A stretch of DNA of 64,000 nt from Alligator mississippiensis (lineage: Eukaryota; Chordata; Crocodylia; Alligatoridae). The position numbers and the translations under genes are program-made. The DNA lies in assembly GCF_030867095.1 (NCBI RefSeq), contig NC_081828.1:215977978-216041977 (forward strand), given 5' to 3'. Within the stretch, counting starts at the first letter, position 1, and each line of letters starts with the position of its first letter. A model generated the notes under the pieces. The model saw only the letters and a program-made list of their open reading frames with translations. It did not search any database and was not told where the DNA came from. Shown here in pieces: positions 1 to 10,075 of this stretch.

Positions 1-703
1 CCGGCAAACTCTGCAAACACAGTGTTGTGTTCCCACAGTGTCCCCGTATAAACATTTCTGCGCTGTCAGCGGCACTGAGCCTGGGATGCCGATAGAGGAG
101 ATAAGCTCGCAGCTGGGCCAATTCTCCAGAGCTGAAGCAGCTGGCTGTGTGTGTATGTGCATCATTTTGGACAAGCAAATAAAGGAATATGGGAGAGAGG
201 TGGCTTTTGTGACCAGCTAATGCAAGTCCCATTACTGACTATAAAGCTCTTCCCAGCAGCTGTCAACGTGGGTGGGGGAGCCAGCTTCTCTTGTAAATCT
301 GAGATCAGCTCAATAATTCAATGTCCTCTTTCCTTTTAAAAGGACATGATCATGCTCAAAACTCCTAGGTCAAGTACTCTTCTCAGGCAGCCCAGCAGGA
401 CACAGAAGGGCCTGTACTCAGGGGACAGGAAGGAGAAATTGTCCCTGTGTATTAAATTATTGTAATTACAACAGATGCTGGAAGGACTTTTAAACATCCT
501 GCTCTGGAGCTTAGGGCAAGAAGCCCACAGCATGGCACAGCCAGCAGGGTCCCTGTGCCAGGTAGAGCCCCCTTGACATTTTTCCCTACCTCTACAAAAC
601 CCTATTTGTGCCTCTCCTTAGAGAGGAGGGGGGAACTAAGTGTGAAGTCTGTGTATGCAATTCAGGAATCATATAGCATCCACTGAAGCATCTTTGGACA
701 TGA
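1..703. other. unique non-coding sequence, nothing recognised
   Basis: I see no transposon tail, tandem repeat or long reading frame here. The few short open frames overlap each other on both strands and resemble no family I know. It could be intron or intergenic DNA. Confidence 0.5.
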
Positions 704-841
704 GCCATATGATGGGGGGATATACACATGCATACACCCATACAGACATATACACATCCATGCACGTTATATGTACGTATATATAAAAGTATATGAATGT
801 GCGTTCATGTGTGCACGCGTATATCCCCTCCATCATATGGC
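704..841. repeat. 138-bp imperfect inverted repeat (hairpin)
   Basis: The left arm begins GCCATATGATGG and continues with a G run and GATATACACATGCA. The right arm is its near reverse complement and ends CCATCATATGGC. About 35 bases pair well at the outside; the inside is an alternating purine-pyrimidine CA/TA/TG tract that is also weakly self-complementary. It could be a small fold-back or MITE-like element, or a palindrome that grew around a dinucleotide tract. I see no clear target-site duplication. Confidence 0.7.
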
Positions 842-907
842 TTATGCCCAAACACCATATAGTGCAGTAACCGAGACACCCTTCTCCAACAAAGACCATA
901 TATATTA

Positions 908-1208
908 CAAAGAGGATGGAGCTGGGCTAGTCTCAGTGGGGGCAGATGACAGGACAAGGAGCAATGGGCTCAAACTGCAGCAAGGAAAGTTGAGGTTGGA
1001 TATTAGGAAAAACTTTCTCACAAGAAGGGTGGTGAAGCACTGGGACAGGTTACCCAGAAAGGTGGTGTAATCTTCATCCTTGGAGGTTTTGAAGACGTGG
1101 GTAGACAAAGCCATGTCTGGGATGATGTAGATTAGGCTGGTCCTGCTTGGAGCAGGGATTGGACTAGATATGACCTCCTGGGGCCTCTTCCAACCCTCAT
1201 TTTCTATG

Positions 1209-1210
<2 letters not shown>
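908..1210 (+). mobile_element. CR1 LINE, 5'-truncated 3' end
   Basis: This is the last part of a CR1 ORF2 plus the 3' tail. The frame reads the usual C-terminal block (SVGADDRTRSNGLKLQQGK, then LDIRKNFLTRRVVKHWDRLP), ends in a stop, and runs into the typical tail: a stretch like CCTGCTTGGAGCAGGG, a 'ggactagatatgacctcc' box and a TTCTATGAT end. The tail leads directly into a TATC microsatellite, which probably grew from the CR1 terminal repeat. It cannot encode an active element. Confidence 0.92.

Positions 1211-1247
<37 letters not shown>
1211..1247. repeat. (TATC)n microsatellite
   Basis: About nine tetranucleotide units directly abut the 3' end of the upstream CR1 copy. They are followed by roughly 80 bases of TA-rich, partly self-complementary sequence to about 1330. 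Confidence 0.95.
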
Positions 1248-1613
1248 CTAATTTATATATTATATATCAAATAATATAACATTATATATAATATATGGGA
1301 TATTATATTGAATGTGTGTGTATATATGCACACATATACTGAAACACGGTTCTTGGGCGTGATCCATGTACACGCACTTTTATGTCATCATCATCATTGT
1401 GTGACAAGGGCAGCAGCAGTAGGGTAGCAGGCGGGCCATTCAGGTGCTGTGGGTGCTTAATGCCGTGTGTAGACGATGTGGTAGGAGCGGTGGGATCTGA
1501 CAACCTGCTGTCTCGAAGGCATAATTTTGGGAAGGGAATAAAGTCACTGAAAACCTTTGAGCAAACAATCTCTAATTTGGCATTGGGTCAACCGGACAGT
1601 GTAGCTAGCTAGG
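1248..1613. other. AT-rich tract, then possible 5' leader of the gag-like element
   Basis: Bases 1250-1330 are TA/TG-rich simple sequence. From about 1340 the composition becomes ordinary. An AATAAA sits near 1540, about 75 bases upstream of the gag-like start codon. That would fit an LTR or leader, but I see no paired LTR in the window and cannot confirm a primer-binding site. Confidence 0.3.
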
Positions 1614-2171
1614 ATGGCTGGCAAGTATGACCGCACGACTGTGGCTGACTTCGAAGAGGTGATGAAAGAGATAGGCCTTTCAGTGAAGAAGGAGCAAAAG
1701 AGAGAGCACTTGACTAAGCTCCTGTGTGATAATGACCAGGCCACAAGATCACCTCCACGCGTCCATCCTGAACCCACTGGGCGTCCCGAGGGGCCATCCT
1801 CTGAGTGGGACTTCTGGAAATACCAGCTGCAGCTAGAAGCTGAGGAGTGCAAGCTCAAGCATGAGCTAGAGCTGAAGAGGATGGAGCTGGAGGCCCAGCG
1901 CCAGCATGAGGAGGCCCAGCACTAACACAAGCATGAAGCTGAAGAGGCCAGGCTCAAGCACAAACACAATCTCTTAGTACTCAAGATGCAGTCAAGCGCT
2001 GGAGCCGCGGGCGCTCAGCTGGCACCAGCTGCAGCCCCCAGACTGAGCACCCCAGTCTTCTCTCACTGCAAAGATGGAGATCATCCAGAAGTGTTCCTAT
2101 GTAACTTTGAAAACCAAGCATGCCGATGGAGGCTGGGGAAGGAGGAGTTCATGAGACATACAGCGCAGTGA
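1614..2171 (+). pseudogene. gag-like retroelement frame with one internal stop
   Basis: One frame runs from the ATG at 1614 to the stop ending at 2171 (185 codons), interrupted only by a TAA at 1923-1925. Residues 1-40 look like a small helical SAP-type N-terminal domain (pattern VADFEEVMKEIGLSV..KKEQKREHLTKLL). Residues 65-125 form a charged coiled coil rich in E, K, L, Q and H. After the stop, a segment containing DGDHPEVFLCNFE matches the start of the capsid/SCAN-like domain found in Gypsy/Gmr1-type gag proteins (usual pattern D.DPE.FL..FE). The capsid domain stops after about 30 residues, and no nucleocapsid zinc knuckle or pol region follows. I infer a broken LTR-retrotransposon gag of the group that gave rise to vertebrate SCAN domains. 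Other explanations are a fragment of a domesticated gag gene or an exon derived from one. The function is presumed lost. Confidence 0.68.
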
Positions 2172-2179
2172 ATGAGAAG

Positions 2180-2904
2180 GCCCATACCCATCTTGTACAT
2201 CTTGCATCATGCACTTTTCCAGCTTGCTGGCATGTTATTAAGTGTGTGCATAATACATTAAAGCAGGCTAAATGCTTTTGCACCGCTTTAATGGTGTCGG
2301 TGTTTGCACGCCTCAGCGGTGTACTGCACATTAATTCCAACCGCTGTAGGGAATTCAGTGCTGTAATGCACCTTAAATGACTTGGGGTGCAGCAGACTCC
2401 TGTGAGGAGTTTTAGTTTGCTACCCCTACAGCCGCGGAGCGAAGCATCAGGGTCCGTGCAGCTCTGCGGGTCTGTAGGAAGCCCTGCAGGCAGCCTAGCA
2501 GCAGCCTGGGAAAGCAGGATCTGCCTATGAAAAGCAGCAAGCCTGATCTTCCCCTGCCCTCCCCCCCTGGAGCCTGCCTGCCTGCCTGAGCTGCACAGGG
2601 GCCCAGTGCTCCCCTCCATGCCTGCAGTGCCCCCCGGGGCCACCCGAGCCAGGTGCCTGGAGGCGGGTGCCACCTGGGTGGGGGGCAACACTGCCGCAGA
2701 GGGAAGCACCAGCCCCCCCTCCTCCTCACAGCCCAGGGTCTGCTCCACCTGCCGGCAGCTCACTCTCTCCTCCCCACCGAAGAGGCAGGTAAGTCAGCAG
2801 GGTGTGTGCATGACACGGGGCTTTAATTAGCCCTAAATTGAACCAGTGTGTTTTAAAACTCACAGCTTCAATTTAGGGCCCCCGGTTCATCTACACACGC
2901 CCAT
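2180..2904. other. GC-rich, repeat-like block with MITE-like 3' border
   Basis: The block begins with sequence rich in short ATTAA/TTAAAG motifs (2230-2390). It becomes strongly GC-rich from 2440 to 2790 and ends near CATCTACACACGCCC, whose reverse complement resembles the terminal sequences of the MITE-like elements elsewhere in this window. The element at 31261-31737 has the same design of A/T-rich ends around a GC-rich core. A 5' terminal partner is not visible, so it may be truncated. The 204-codon frame on the reverse strand here is a by-product of GC richness. Confidence 0.35.
2830..2879. repeat. perfect 13-bp inverted repeat, 24-nt loop
   Basis: GCCCTAAATTGAA at 2830-2842 pairs exactly with TTCAATTTAGGGC at 2867-2879. 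It lies at the downstream edge of the GC-rich block and probably belongs to that element's subterminal region. Confidence 0.85.
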
Positions 2905-2907
2905 TGC

Positions 2908-3358
2908 TATTCAAAATGTGTCACAAATGTCTTTTACCTTGGTGCACCACCGGAGCCAGCCAACAGCTAGATTCCCAACAGTCTGCTGGTATGTTGCTTT
3001 ATGCCGGGTGTCACTTAATAGCATCCTCAAAATACCCCCTAAGCCATGCTTCCTTCTGCCAAGCTGTAGTTCCTGAGGCAGCATTTGCATCTCATCCATC
3101 CAGCCTGTCCAGACCAGATCAACCATGCCCTCACAAGTAGCCCTTCTATACTCCTGCTATAAGTCTGCTGCAAAACTTCTGATTTTATCATTTTATCAGG
3201 CCAATTACCTGGATGCAAGGTAAGCAGAGATCTCTAGTGCAGTCTCTCCAGCTCCTGGATGTGTCTTCTGTATACCGTCCACAGCTCACATCCATCCAGC
3301 AGGGTTATCAGTAACAATGCCCCGTAGATGCTCAGCTTAGTAGATAGCTTGATCCCCT
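2908..3358 (-). mobile_element. LINE fragment, RTE-like reverse transcriptase C-terminus
   Basis: Reading the reverse strand from 3358, short frames give IYGALL, then LLDGCELWTVYRRHIQELERLH. This is the common 'LLYGCESWTVYRRHI..LE.FHLRCLR' block of RTE-type endonuclease/reverse transcriptases. Further along, WTGWMDEMQMLPQEL matches the 'WxGHVxRMxDxRLP' block. Frames shift and stops are present, so this is an old dead copy. Clade assignment is from motif memory only. Confidence 0.6.
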
Positions 3359-4568
3359 AAAGATCCCATATGCACTCAGTGATCCTTCCAGGGAACACCG
3401 TAGCTTGCCAGATACAAGCATTCAGGTCCCCAGTACAAACAGAAACGGCTGCAATTCTTCCAAGATAGGTCAATTCACAAACGATGCACGTGTACGCATG
3501 CACACACACACACCATATGCATATACTTACAGGCCTACATATAATTCCCTTGTTTATCATATTAGTGACTCCACTTAGGTGGTACAGGAGAAAGAGGAGG
3601 ACAAAAAAAGAAGGATGTCCAAATTTGCCCTTTGCCATTAGAAGATGCATGAAGCTGTTAAAACCAAAGCCATTTGCACCATTTCTGTTGTTCTCTTTCT
3701 GCAATTTTTTTACCCCTGACAGCAAAAATAGATCTGTTACCAAATTGTTTCTAGATAATTTTAACTTAAACCTTGTCATGCCCAGGCAGAGTAGGGTAAT
3801 GTTTGCTTGCAAGTACTACACAAAGAGATGGATGGATGGATGGATGGATGGATGGATGGATGGATGGATGGATGGATATTCTTAATAAAGCTAGTGGTCC
3901 ATTGGACTTTAAAAAATCGACAGGAGATAAAGGAAGCCTTTCCACTTGGTTCTGGAATATATACTCAACTGACATAAATGAACATAGCTCATCTGCTTGA
4001 AATGAAGCTACCATGGTTTCTACCAGCTGAGTGGTGTGGTCTTTAATTTCACCAAAGTGAAGTGTGACCCTGCTGAACATCACCTTCGTTGCTCCAGCCC
4101 ATACCTAGCATTTCTTTTACCAGACTTGAGGCTTCTGTTTTCTAGTAGTGAACTGTTCTTATAGATGGTTCTCTTGGGTTTTGTACCTATGCGCCATGCA
4201 AAAATGAGTGAACAATTCCCTGGCTGTAGCATTCTTTTGTTTTCAAAATGATGTAAGACGGGATTCGAGGCACTGAGATGTCGGATACCATTAAACCAAT
4301 GAAATGTTAAACTACTTTTATTTCTGGCATATTATTCAAAGTCAACTGAAAGGTCAGTCTCTTGGATAATGGAAGAAATCCTGGATTTAAATAAATATAT
4401 GGCCAAACATTGTAAGTGTTTTTAAAGAGGAAAGAATCCTGAAAATATATATATCAGAACAGCCTGTTGGTAACAGCCTGTTTCACTCAATGGGAGAAAG
4501 TGTTGTACTCATCTTTGCACTAGAAATATCTGCTTATGGAGAGTTGTAACAATGACAGTGAAACTGAA
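3359..4568. other. no recognised feature apart from a GGAT microsatellite
   Basis: The sequence is ordinary and AT-leaning. The longer open frames around 3484-3885 and 3766-4083 run through the microsatellite and owe their IHPS or GWMD repeats to it, so they are not genes. Confidence 0.5.
3827..3876. repeat. (GATG)n microsatellite
   Basis: About twelve uninterrupted GATG/GGAT units. The purity suggests a length-variable locus. Confidence 0.97.
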
Positions 4569-4625
4569 CATCCATGTCTACTTTAAATGAGGAGGATTTA
4601 AATCCATGTCTACTTTAAATGAGGT
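4569..4625. repeat. short tandem duplication, period about 32
   Basis: The phrase ATCCATGTCTACTTTAAATG followed by AGG occurs twice in a row, at about 4570 and 4602, separated by a few bases. The copies are almost identical, so the duplication is young or conserved. Confidence 0.85.
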
Positions 4626-4790
4626 AGGCTATTTGACTCTCTCTCCCCTGCATGAGGAGTGTGCTTATCCAGTAAAATGTGACTAAGTTGCTTTTTCTTC
4701 TTCCTGTTGGCTCTTGTGAATATTGCACTGTTTGCTATTTATAAATACTATTCCATCTCTTACAGACATCCTAAATGTCCTAAAAAATGA

Positions 4791-5084
4791 GGTTTTATTC
4801 ACCAAGGCGCCCCCGGGGGTTACAAGAAATAATGGCCACAAGCTAGCAGAGAGCAGATTTAGATTGGACATTAGGAAGAACTTCTTCACAGTTCGAGTGG
4901 CCAAGGTCTGGAACGGGCTCCCAAGGGAGGTGGTGCTCTCCCCTACCCTGGGGGTCTTCAAGAGGAGGTTAGACAAGTATCTAGCTGGGGTCATCTAGAC
5001 CCAGCACTCTTTCCTGCCTATGCAAGGGGTCGGACTCGATGACCTATTGAGGTCCCTTCCGACCCTAACATCTATGAATCTATA
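4791..5084 (+). mobile_element. young CR1 LINE 3' end
   Basis: An intact C-terminal ORF2 block (NNGHKLAESRFRLDIRKNFF, then VWNGLPREVV) ends at the stop near 4998. It is followed by the 3' tail 'ggggtcggactcgatgacc' and a terminal TCTATGAATCTAT repeat. Compared by eye with the copy at 45240-46110, only about 12 of roughly 285 bases differ. That marks a relatively recent subfamily. It is 5'-truncated, as is normal for CR1. Confidence 0.94.
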
Positions 5085-5329
5085 TTGGACCACTTTTTAA
5101 GTTCAGGAGGCCACGTACCCATTTTTTTGATTACTTCTGGTTAGCTGGTAAAGTGCAGTAGATATATATATATATTTTTTTTTTAAATAAATGTAACTTA
5201 AAGAATAATGTTGTGAGGATGACTTCTAAAGGCTTAGGACTTTGATCTCAATTATGCAAGTGCTGAAACCCAGAGGGATGCTGTAGAGGCAGTGTGCCAA
5301 TGGTAAGATCCCTAGATTAAGCCATCATT
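5085..5329. other. unique sequence with a short TA/T tract
   Basis: A (TA)n-T(n) simple tract lies at 5163-5185. Nothing else is recognised. Confidence 0.5.
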
Positions 5330-5405
5330 TCCCATCTCTGCCAGGGTCCTGCTACGTGACACTGAGCAAGTTGCTTCATGTCTCTGTTTCCCTTCCTACT
5401 CACTG
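5330..5405 (-). mobile_element. MIR/CORE-SINE-like fragment
   Basis: The phrase around 'gtgacactgagcaagttgcttcatgtctctgtttccc' (5357-5393) matches the conserved part of mammalian MIR and related amniote CORE-SINEs, in the orientation that reads 'gggaaactgag...' on the other strand. It is an old copy. Confidence 0.55.
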
Positions 5406-5617
5406 TCTGCTCTAGCGTGCACTCATGGGAGAAGGAGCAGGCTCCATTTGGAGTTGTACGTGGGAGAAGAGTATGCAATGCCCAACCCTTAGGACATCAA
5501 GAAGCTGGGAGACTACTGGACGTCCTGGATTCATGGGAATATGAATATTTATGTCTAGGTGGATTCACTACTAGATTAACCCATCTAGACCCAATAGCAA
5601 GACCAGTGCCTTTCTGT

Positions 5618-5869
5618 GGGTGCGTCTGCACGAGACTGTAACCGCGCAGTAGCCTAATAACACTGCACAGTAGCGTGCCTGGCAAAACCCATGCTACTAC
5701 ATTACTGTGCAGTAGTATTAGGCAGTTAATGTTGGGGAAAAAAAAACCATGTGCTGGCACTACTGGACAGTAGCACAAGTTACTGTGCATTAATTTATTA
5801 CTTGGTTATCCAAATGCTAAACTTAACATGCAGTAGCTGTGGTGCATTAATGAACATGTAGATGCACCC
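5618..5869. mobile_element. MITE-like inverted-repeat element (Chompy-like), copy A
   Basis: It begins GGGTGCGTCTGCACGAGAC and ends ATGTAGATGCACCC, giving terminal inverted repeats. The interior repeats the near-palindrome TACTGTGCAGTA and variants (GCGCAGTAG, TGCACAGTAG). About 250 bp with no coding capacity. The phrase GCAGTAGCCTAATAACACTG is shared with copy B at 50881. Flanking triplets are TGT and TAT, a possible degraded 3-bp target duplication. Confidence 0.85.
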
Positions 5870-6368
5870 TATATACCAGTATAAGTATATGATAGTGCTC
5901 TCCAAGAGCTAAAGGAGTGGCTGGTTGAAGAAGTAGAAGGGTATCCTCTATGTGAAACAGACTGTAGAGGTGGGATGCAATATATATTTTGGCTCCAAAA
6001 ATTAAATCCTCCAAGTCAGGTCAGGGACCTAAAGTTCCCGTTGGGGAGACGCAGATGGCTCAAACTGGCATTCATGACGTTCACTATGTTGGGTGCCGGG
6101 AGGGCTGCACCAGGCGACTGGAAGCGTGGAAGTGGAGCCATGTCTGACATTCCTGCAGCCAATTTTGTTTGCATTGTCACCTAAAGGCTGTTTCAATCCA
6201 TTTCTGTTGAAGAATCTTATTCGGTGGCATATTGGGAGGTTCATTGTATGGCTCGTTTTTGCAAAGCATGTTCATTTTCTGCATTCTGTCTTGACTTCTA
6301 ATTGGAAAATCAAAGCTCTGGAAAATAAAAAGGACTAACGATACACCAAAAGAGCTGGACTCCGATAT
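5870..6368. other. no recognised feature
   Basis: Unique-looking sequence. Open frames at 5975-6184 and 6029-6338 overlap on opposite strands and match nothing I know. Confidence 0.45.
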
Positions 6369-6497
6369 CACAGAGTCATAAAAGCATACAAAATGAGGGT
6401 GGAAGGGACCTCAGGAGCTCACATCTAATCCAACCCCCTGCTCCAAGCAGGACCGAACCCAACTATCTGATCCCAGCCAAGGCTTTGTCCATCCGAT
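6369..6497 (-). mobile_element. CR1 LINE 3' tail
   Basis: It starts with the reverse complement of the CR1 terminus (TCACAGAGTCATAAAAGCAT...). It continues through GAGGGTGGAAGGGACCTCAG and 'ccaaccccctgctccaagca', the CR1 tail in reverse orientation. It is truncated after about 130 bp. Confidence 0.9.
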
Positions 6498-7142
6498 ATT
6501 CGAAGATATGTCCAGCAGATGTTTCATGTTCCAGTATTCCTGCATGATTATATCTTCCATGACACAATTGCTTTCTCTCCCTGCAAGAAACCATGGTGCA
6601 TCATGGGATGTGTAGTGTAATGACGGGGTTTGGCTTGCAGATGGAGCGAGGAACACATGACATCAGATGTGCAATGCCGGTGAGGCACCTCAGTAGTTAT
6701 CTCAGACTCAGCCTTGCAGGTGTTCAGCCAGCATATCATAGCCATTTACATTTTTGCTTATAAATAAGTCCAAGGAGACATTTAGGTGCTTTTCTTTTCA
6801 TTCATGTTCATGTTTTCCACTTAAAATGATTATTTCCTGACCTTTTCCAACAGTGCATTTGTTAAATCCCCAGAGGCCTGTCCAAAGTAGGACTCCAGCC
6901 GGTGCTATTACCGGTTCAGCTACCTAATTCCTCCTGGCACGGACCTTAATGAACAAGCTCTGAGCTGCTACATACAACCCAGCGGCCCTCTTTTCCTTGC
7001 CACCTGAAGTCAGGCTGCATTCATGCAGCATGCTGAACCATTTTGCCTGGGTCACATAGAGCTAAAACCTCCCCTCCTGCTGCCCCACAGTTCCCTGCCC
7101 CATGGGGCAAAACTATACCACGGCTCCCAAATTAGAAATGAC

Positions 7143-7186
7143 AGGCCAAAAAAGCAAGAAACAAGGCCAAAAAAGCAAGAAACAAG
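7143..7186. repeat. tandem duplication, 21-bp unit x2
   Basis: The unit AGGCCAAAAAAGCAAGAAAC plus one base occurs twice head to tail without mismatch. Confidence 0.9.
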
Positions 7187-7591
7187 GGATAAGGAAAGCA
7201 GGGAGAGCAAATTCCTCTGAGCTTCTGCAGTGTGTTTACCCAGGAAAAGAATATAAGACTTTCTAAGGAAACTGGAGGACAGTTTAAAAAAAAAACAAAA
7301 ACCAAAAAAACACCAAACCTCCAGCATTTTCACTTAATTACAGAGAAGGAGCTGGTGAGGGCACAGCATGGGCTCTTTTTTATGCTGCTGGCTGCATTTT
7401 TTTCTTGTTGTTGTTGTTCACTGTTAATTTTCTTTTGGGTCACGGGCTATTTTGGAAAGGTTTCACAGCAACTCTATCCTTCTGCTTGGGGTCGGCTTGA
7501 GGATCCCGGTCAAATTGTGTGGAGAGACTTCATTGTCTGAGCACTTCCTGGAGACCGCAGGGTACACGGCTTGGCAGGCCTGAAGTGCAAA

Positions 7592-7594
<3 letters not shown>

Positions 7595-7630
<36 letters not shown>
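7595..7630. repeat. (GT)18 microsatellite
   Basis: Uninterrupted GT dinucleotides, expected to be length-polymorphic. Confidence 0.97.
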
Positions 7631-7631
<1 letters not shown>

Positions 7632-7880
7632 GGGTAACAAGCTGAAGCATCTCATTGGGGGGTCCACATGGAAGAGGGGATCCAGTTGGTTTTCCAGTCA
7701 ATAGGGAGGTGCTATCAGCGTCCCTCTGCCTCTTCTTCTCTGGGCATGGGCATATTTCCTCCTTCCTCGGGTCTTTCTCACATGCAGGCTCTCTAGGGAA
7801 AGCTTGTCTGCTCTGCCACCCACATAGGACACATATGACCCCTCTTCCCCAAAGTGGGATCAGAGGGTATTAGGAAAGTA

Positions 7881-8470
7881 GGCTTGGATGAGATCTCAGG
7901 AGGTCATCTAGCCCAGCCCCTTGCTCAAGGTAGGATCATCTTTGACTAAACCATCCCTATCCAACCTGATTTTGAAGATTTCCAGGGTGAGATATTCCAC
8001 AACTTCTCCAGACAGCCTGCTCCGATGCTTGAGCACCCCCATAGTCATAAAGTTCCTCCTCGTCTCCAACCTAAATTTCCTCTGGTGCAGCTTGAGACCA
8101 TTGCTTCTAGTCCTGTTCCCTGCCGTCAGAGACCATCCTTTGACCCTGGGATCCTGTGACGCCAGCTGACTTCCTGCCCCTGTGGCAGGGGGCTGGACTC
8201 GATGGTCTTCCACGATCCCTTCCAGCCCTAATGTCTATGCAATCTATGAAATCAAGGATTTGAAGGCTGTTATCAAATTCTCCCTCCTTCTCCAGATGAA
8301 ATAACCCTAGTTCTTTCAGGGTTTTCTCAGAAGTCATGCTTCCCAGGCCTCTAATCTTTTCTTTTCCTCCCACTCTCCACTGGACAGCTTTCCAAATTGT
8401 CCACATCCTTATTGAAACGTGGGGCCCAAAGCTGGGCACGGTACTCCAGTGCTGAACAGAGCGGAGGGAG
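7881..8470 (-). mobile_element. CR1 LINE, interrupted by another CR1
   Basis: The reverse strand carries CR1 3' sequence. The tail boxes lie near 7885-7950. Next come remnants of 'RTRSNGLKLHQRKFRLETRRNF' (about 8040-8120). After an interruption, the upstream ORF2 region encoding the 'lqFWAPHF.KD.DN' to 'ERLKELGLF' blocks continues to about 8470. The break at 8144-8250 is a second CR1 tail in the opposite orientation. The copy is highly diverged. Confidence 0.85.
8144..8250 (+). mobile_element. CR1 3' tail nested inside the reverse-strand CR1
   Basis: The sequence from 'ccctgggatcctgtgacgcc' through 'cagggggctggactcgatgg' to 'aatgtctatgcaatctatgaa' is a plus-strand CR1 terminus of the 'ctcgatggtc' subfamily. 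Outside it, the host CR1 resumes with the sequence expected next (ggatttgaaggctgttatca). The nested copy is therefore the younger insertion. Confidence 0.82.
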
Positions 8471-9889
8471 GTCAGGTCCTGGAAGAGTAGATGCAAATGT
8501 GGCCATGCCAACTCTGCAGGTCCCCGCCGAGGAACCCATAGCACACGGGATGTAGCGGACACCCCTTGGGGTTCGACTGGCTTTGCTCAGGATTTGTGAG
8601 ACCCAGAGGCAGCCAGGAGAAAACTTAGGAAAGACTTTATGGTGTCGGTGTAGGGTCCGAGGGACGAGGGAGGGGAGAAGCTTTGCACAACGCAAAGCAA
8701 AAAGGCCTGGAGTAATGGAGACTACCCTCCCTTAGCCAAGGCTGCTTGCTCGACTTTTCCTTTTCTCCAAATTTTTCTGATTCTGTCTCCTCGTCTCCCC
8801 TTCTCTGCCCAGCTCGAGAGCAGCCAACGACAACAAAAACACAGAGATCTATTCTTTTAATGGGCCAGCCAAGAAAGAAGGGGGAAAAAGGAAAAAAAAA
8901 AAAAAACCTTTTCCCATGTCTTTTCCTAGTTCTTTGCAGACATACGTTTCACCCACTGTCAGCGACCTGGCTGAGTCCCATCCCAGCAGATCCTGTAACC
9001 TAATATTTCAAATATTTTCTTTTTGAAGAACATAAAAATATCAGGGCTGCTTCCATGCCCCCTGGCTGCAAATCCCTCCTGCGAGGGGTCACGATTGCAA
9101 TGGGGGATTCAGCCTATTATTTGCATTTGTTCTTTATTAAAAACGAGAGAGAGAGAAGCACTCCGATGGCTTTCCACACACATCAGATGTTTTTGTTAAA
9201 CATGTGGGTATTTGAAACGTCTTAATGACACGTCTGTGTTTTGAATTCTTGGGGTCTTAAGGAAACTACCTAGCTAAGTGGAAATGTAAATAAAGGCCAG
9301 TTGCAGCTAACGAGATGGATAATGGCATTTTGTATTAGCAGGCAATCCCAGATAGCTGGGCAGAATTATCCCCAGTGCCGTCGCCAGACCACAGAGCTCG
9401 GTGCCCGCCAAGAGCCATTCCAGCGACTCCGGTTACAATAACCTCCTAACGATGATCTTACCCGACAGTTTATTCCAAGCAGCAGATCAGCGCCCTGGTG
9501 ACACAGCGTGCCCGGGTAGATTTGGGGATGAGCATGCATGGTTGTTATGGGAGCTGACACCCTGGCGCATCTCGGACCCCTCCAGCTGTTCTCCCTCTGC
9601 CAACATACTGCTGGTTTTCCGTGCCTAGTGATGGGATTGGAGAGAGAGGGTGGCATCCTAATGCTACTTTTTCTCCCTCCTCTACAGTTTGTTGCTTCCA
9701 GCAAGTCATAATCAGTCTGATCCTGTTTTATACAGTGCCCAGTCAGTTCCCAAAGACCTTTCTGGGCATCTCAGAGCACAATAGGAGGACCCACAGAGCA
9801 GCCCTGTGATAAGCTGTATGCGACCATAACCATAGCAATGGTTGCAATAAGATAATATGGGGAGGTGTCCATTCAGATCATTATTTGGC
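8471..9889. other. unique sequence, nothing recognised
   Basis: An A14 run occurs at about 8890 and a short GA repeat near 9147. No transposon signature or convincing exon is visible. Confidence 0.45.
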
Positions 9890-10075
9890 AACACACAGGC
9901 ATATAATAGGGAGAAATTCCTGCCCTGCAGGCCTCACAGTCTAAATAGGACAGACAGAGGGGAAAGAAAGTCAAAATGTTTTAGCTGAGGTCACACTGAA
10001 GTCAAGACAGGAATCGGACCCAGGTGTCTTGACCCCTAGGTCAGTGCCCTATACACTTGGCAAGATTGCCCAACT
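9890..10075 (+). mobile_element. ancient SINE-like fragment (MIR/CORE type)
   Basis: 'Ctgccctgcaggcctcacagtcta' and, further on, 'gaggtcacactgaagtcaagacaggaatcggacccaggtgtc' followed by 'gtgccctatacac' follow the order of a typical amniote MIR-like SINE (usually 'aaggtcacac..gaa..tgg.a.agc..gaatcgaacccagg'). It is very diverged. Confidence 0.5.

Larger units (their letters stand above)
6498..7880. other. unique sequence with simple repeats
   Basis: Apart from a 21-bp tandem duplication (7143-7186), an A-rich tract near 7287-7315 and a GT microsatellite, nothing is recognised. Short open frames on both strands look random. Confidence 0.45.

Noticed and set aside
2149..2763. 204-codon open frame on the reverse strand
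   Set aside because: It lies across a GC-rich repeat-like block where stops are rare by composition, has no recognisable domain, and overlaps another long frame on the same strand.
3484..4083. Frames with GWMD or IHPS repeats
   Set aside because: They are translations of the GATG microsatellite at 3827-3876.
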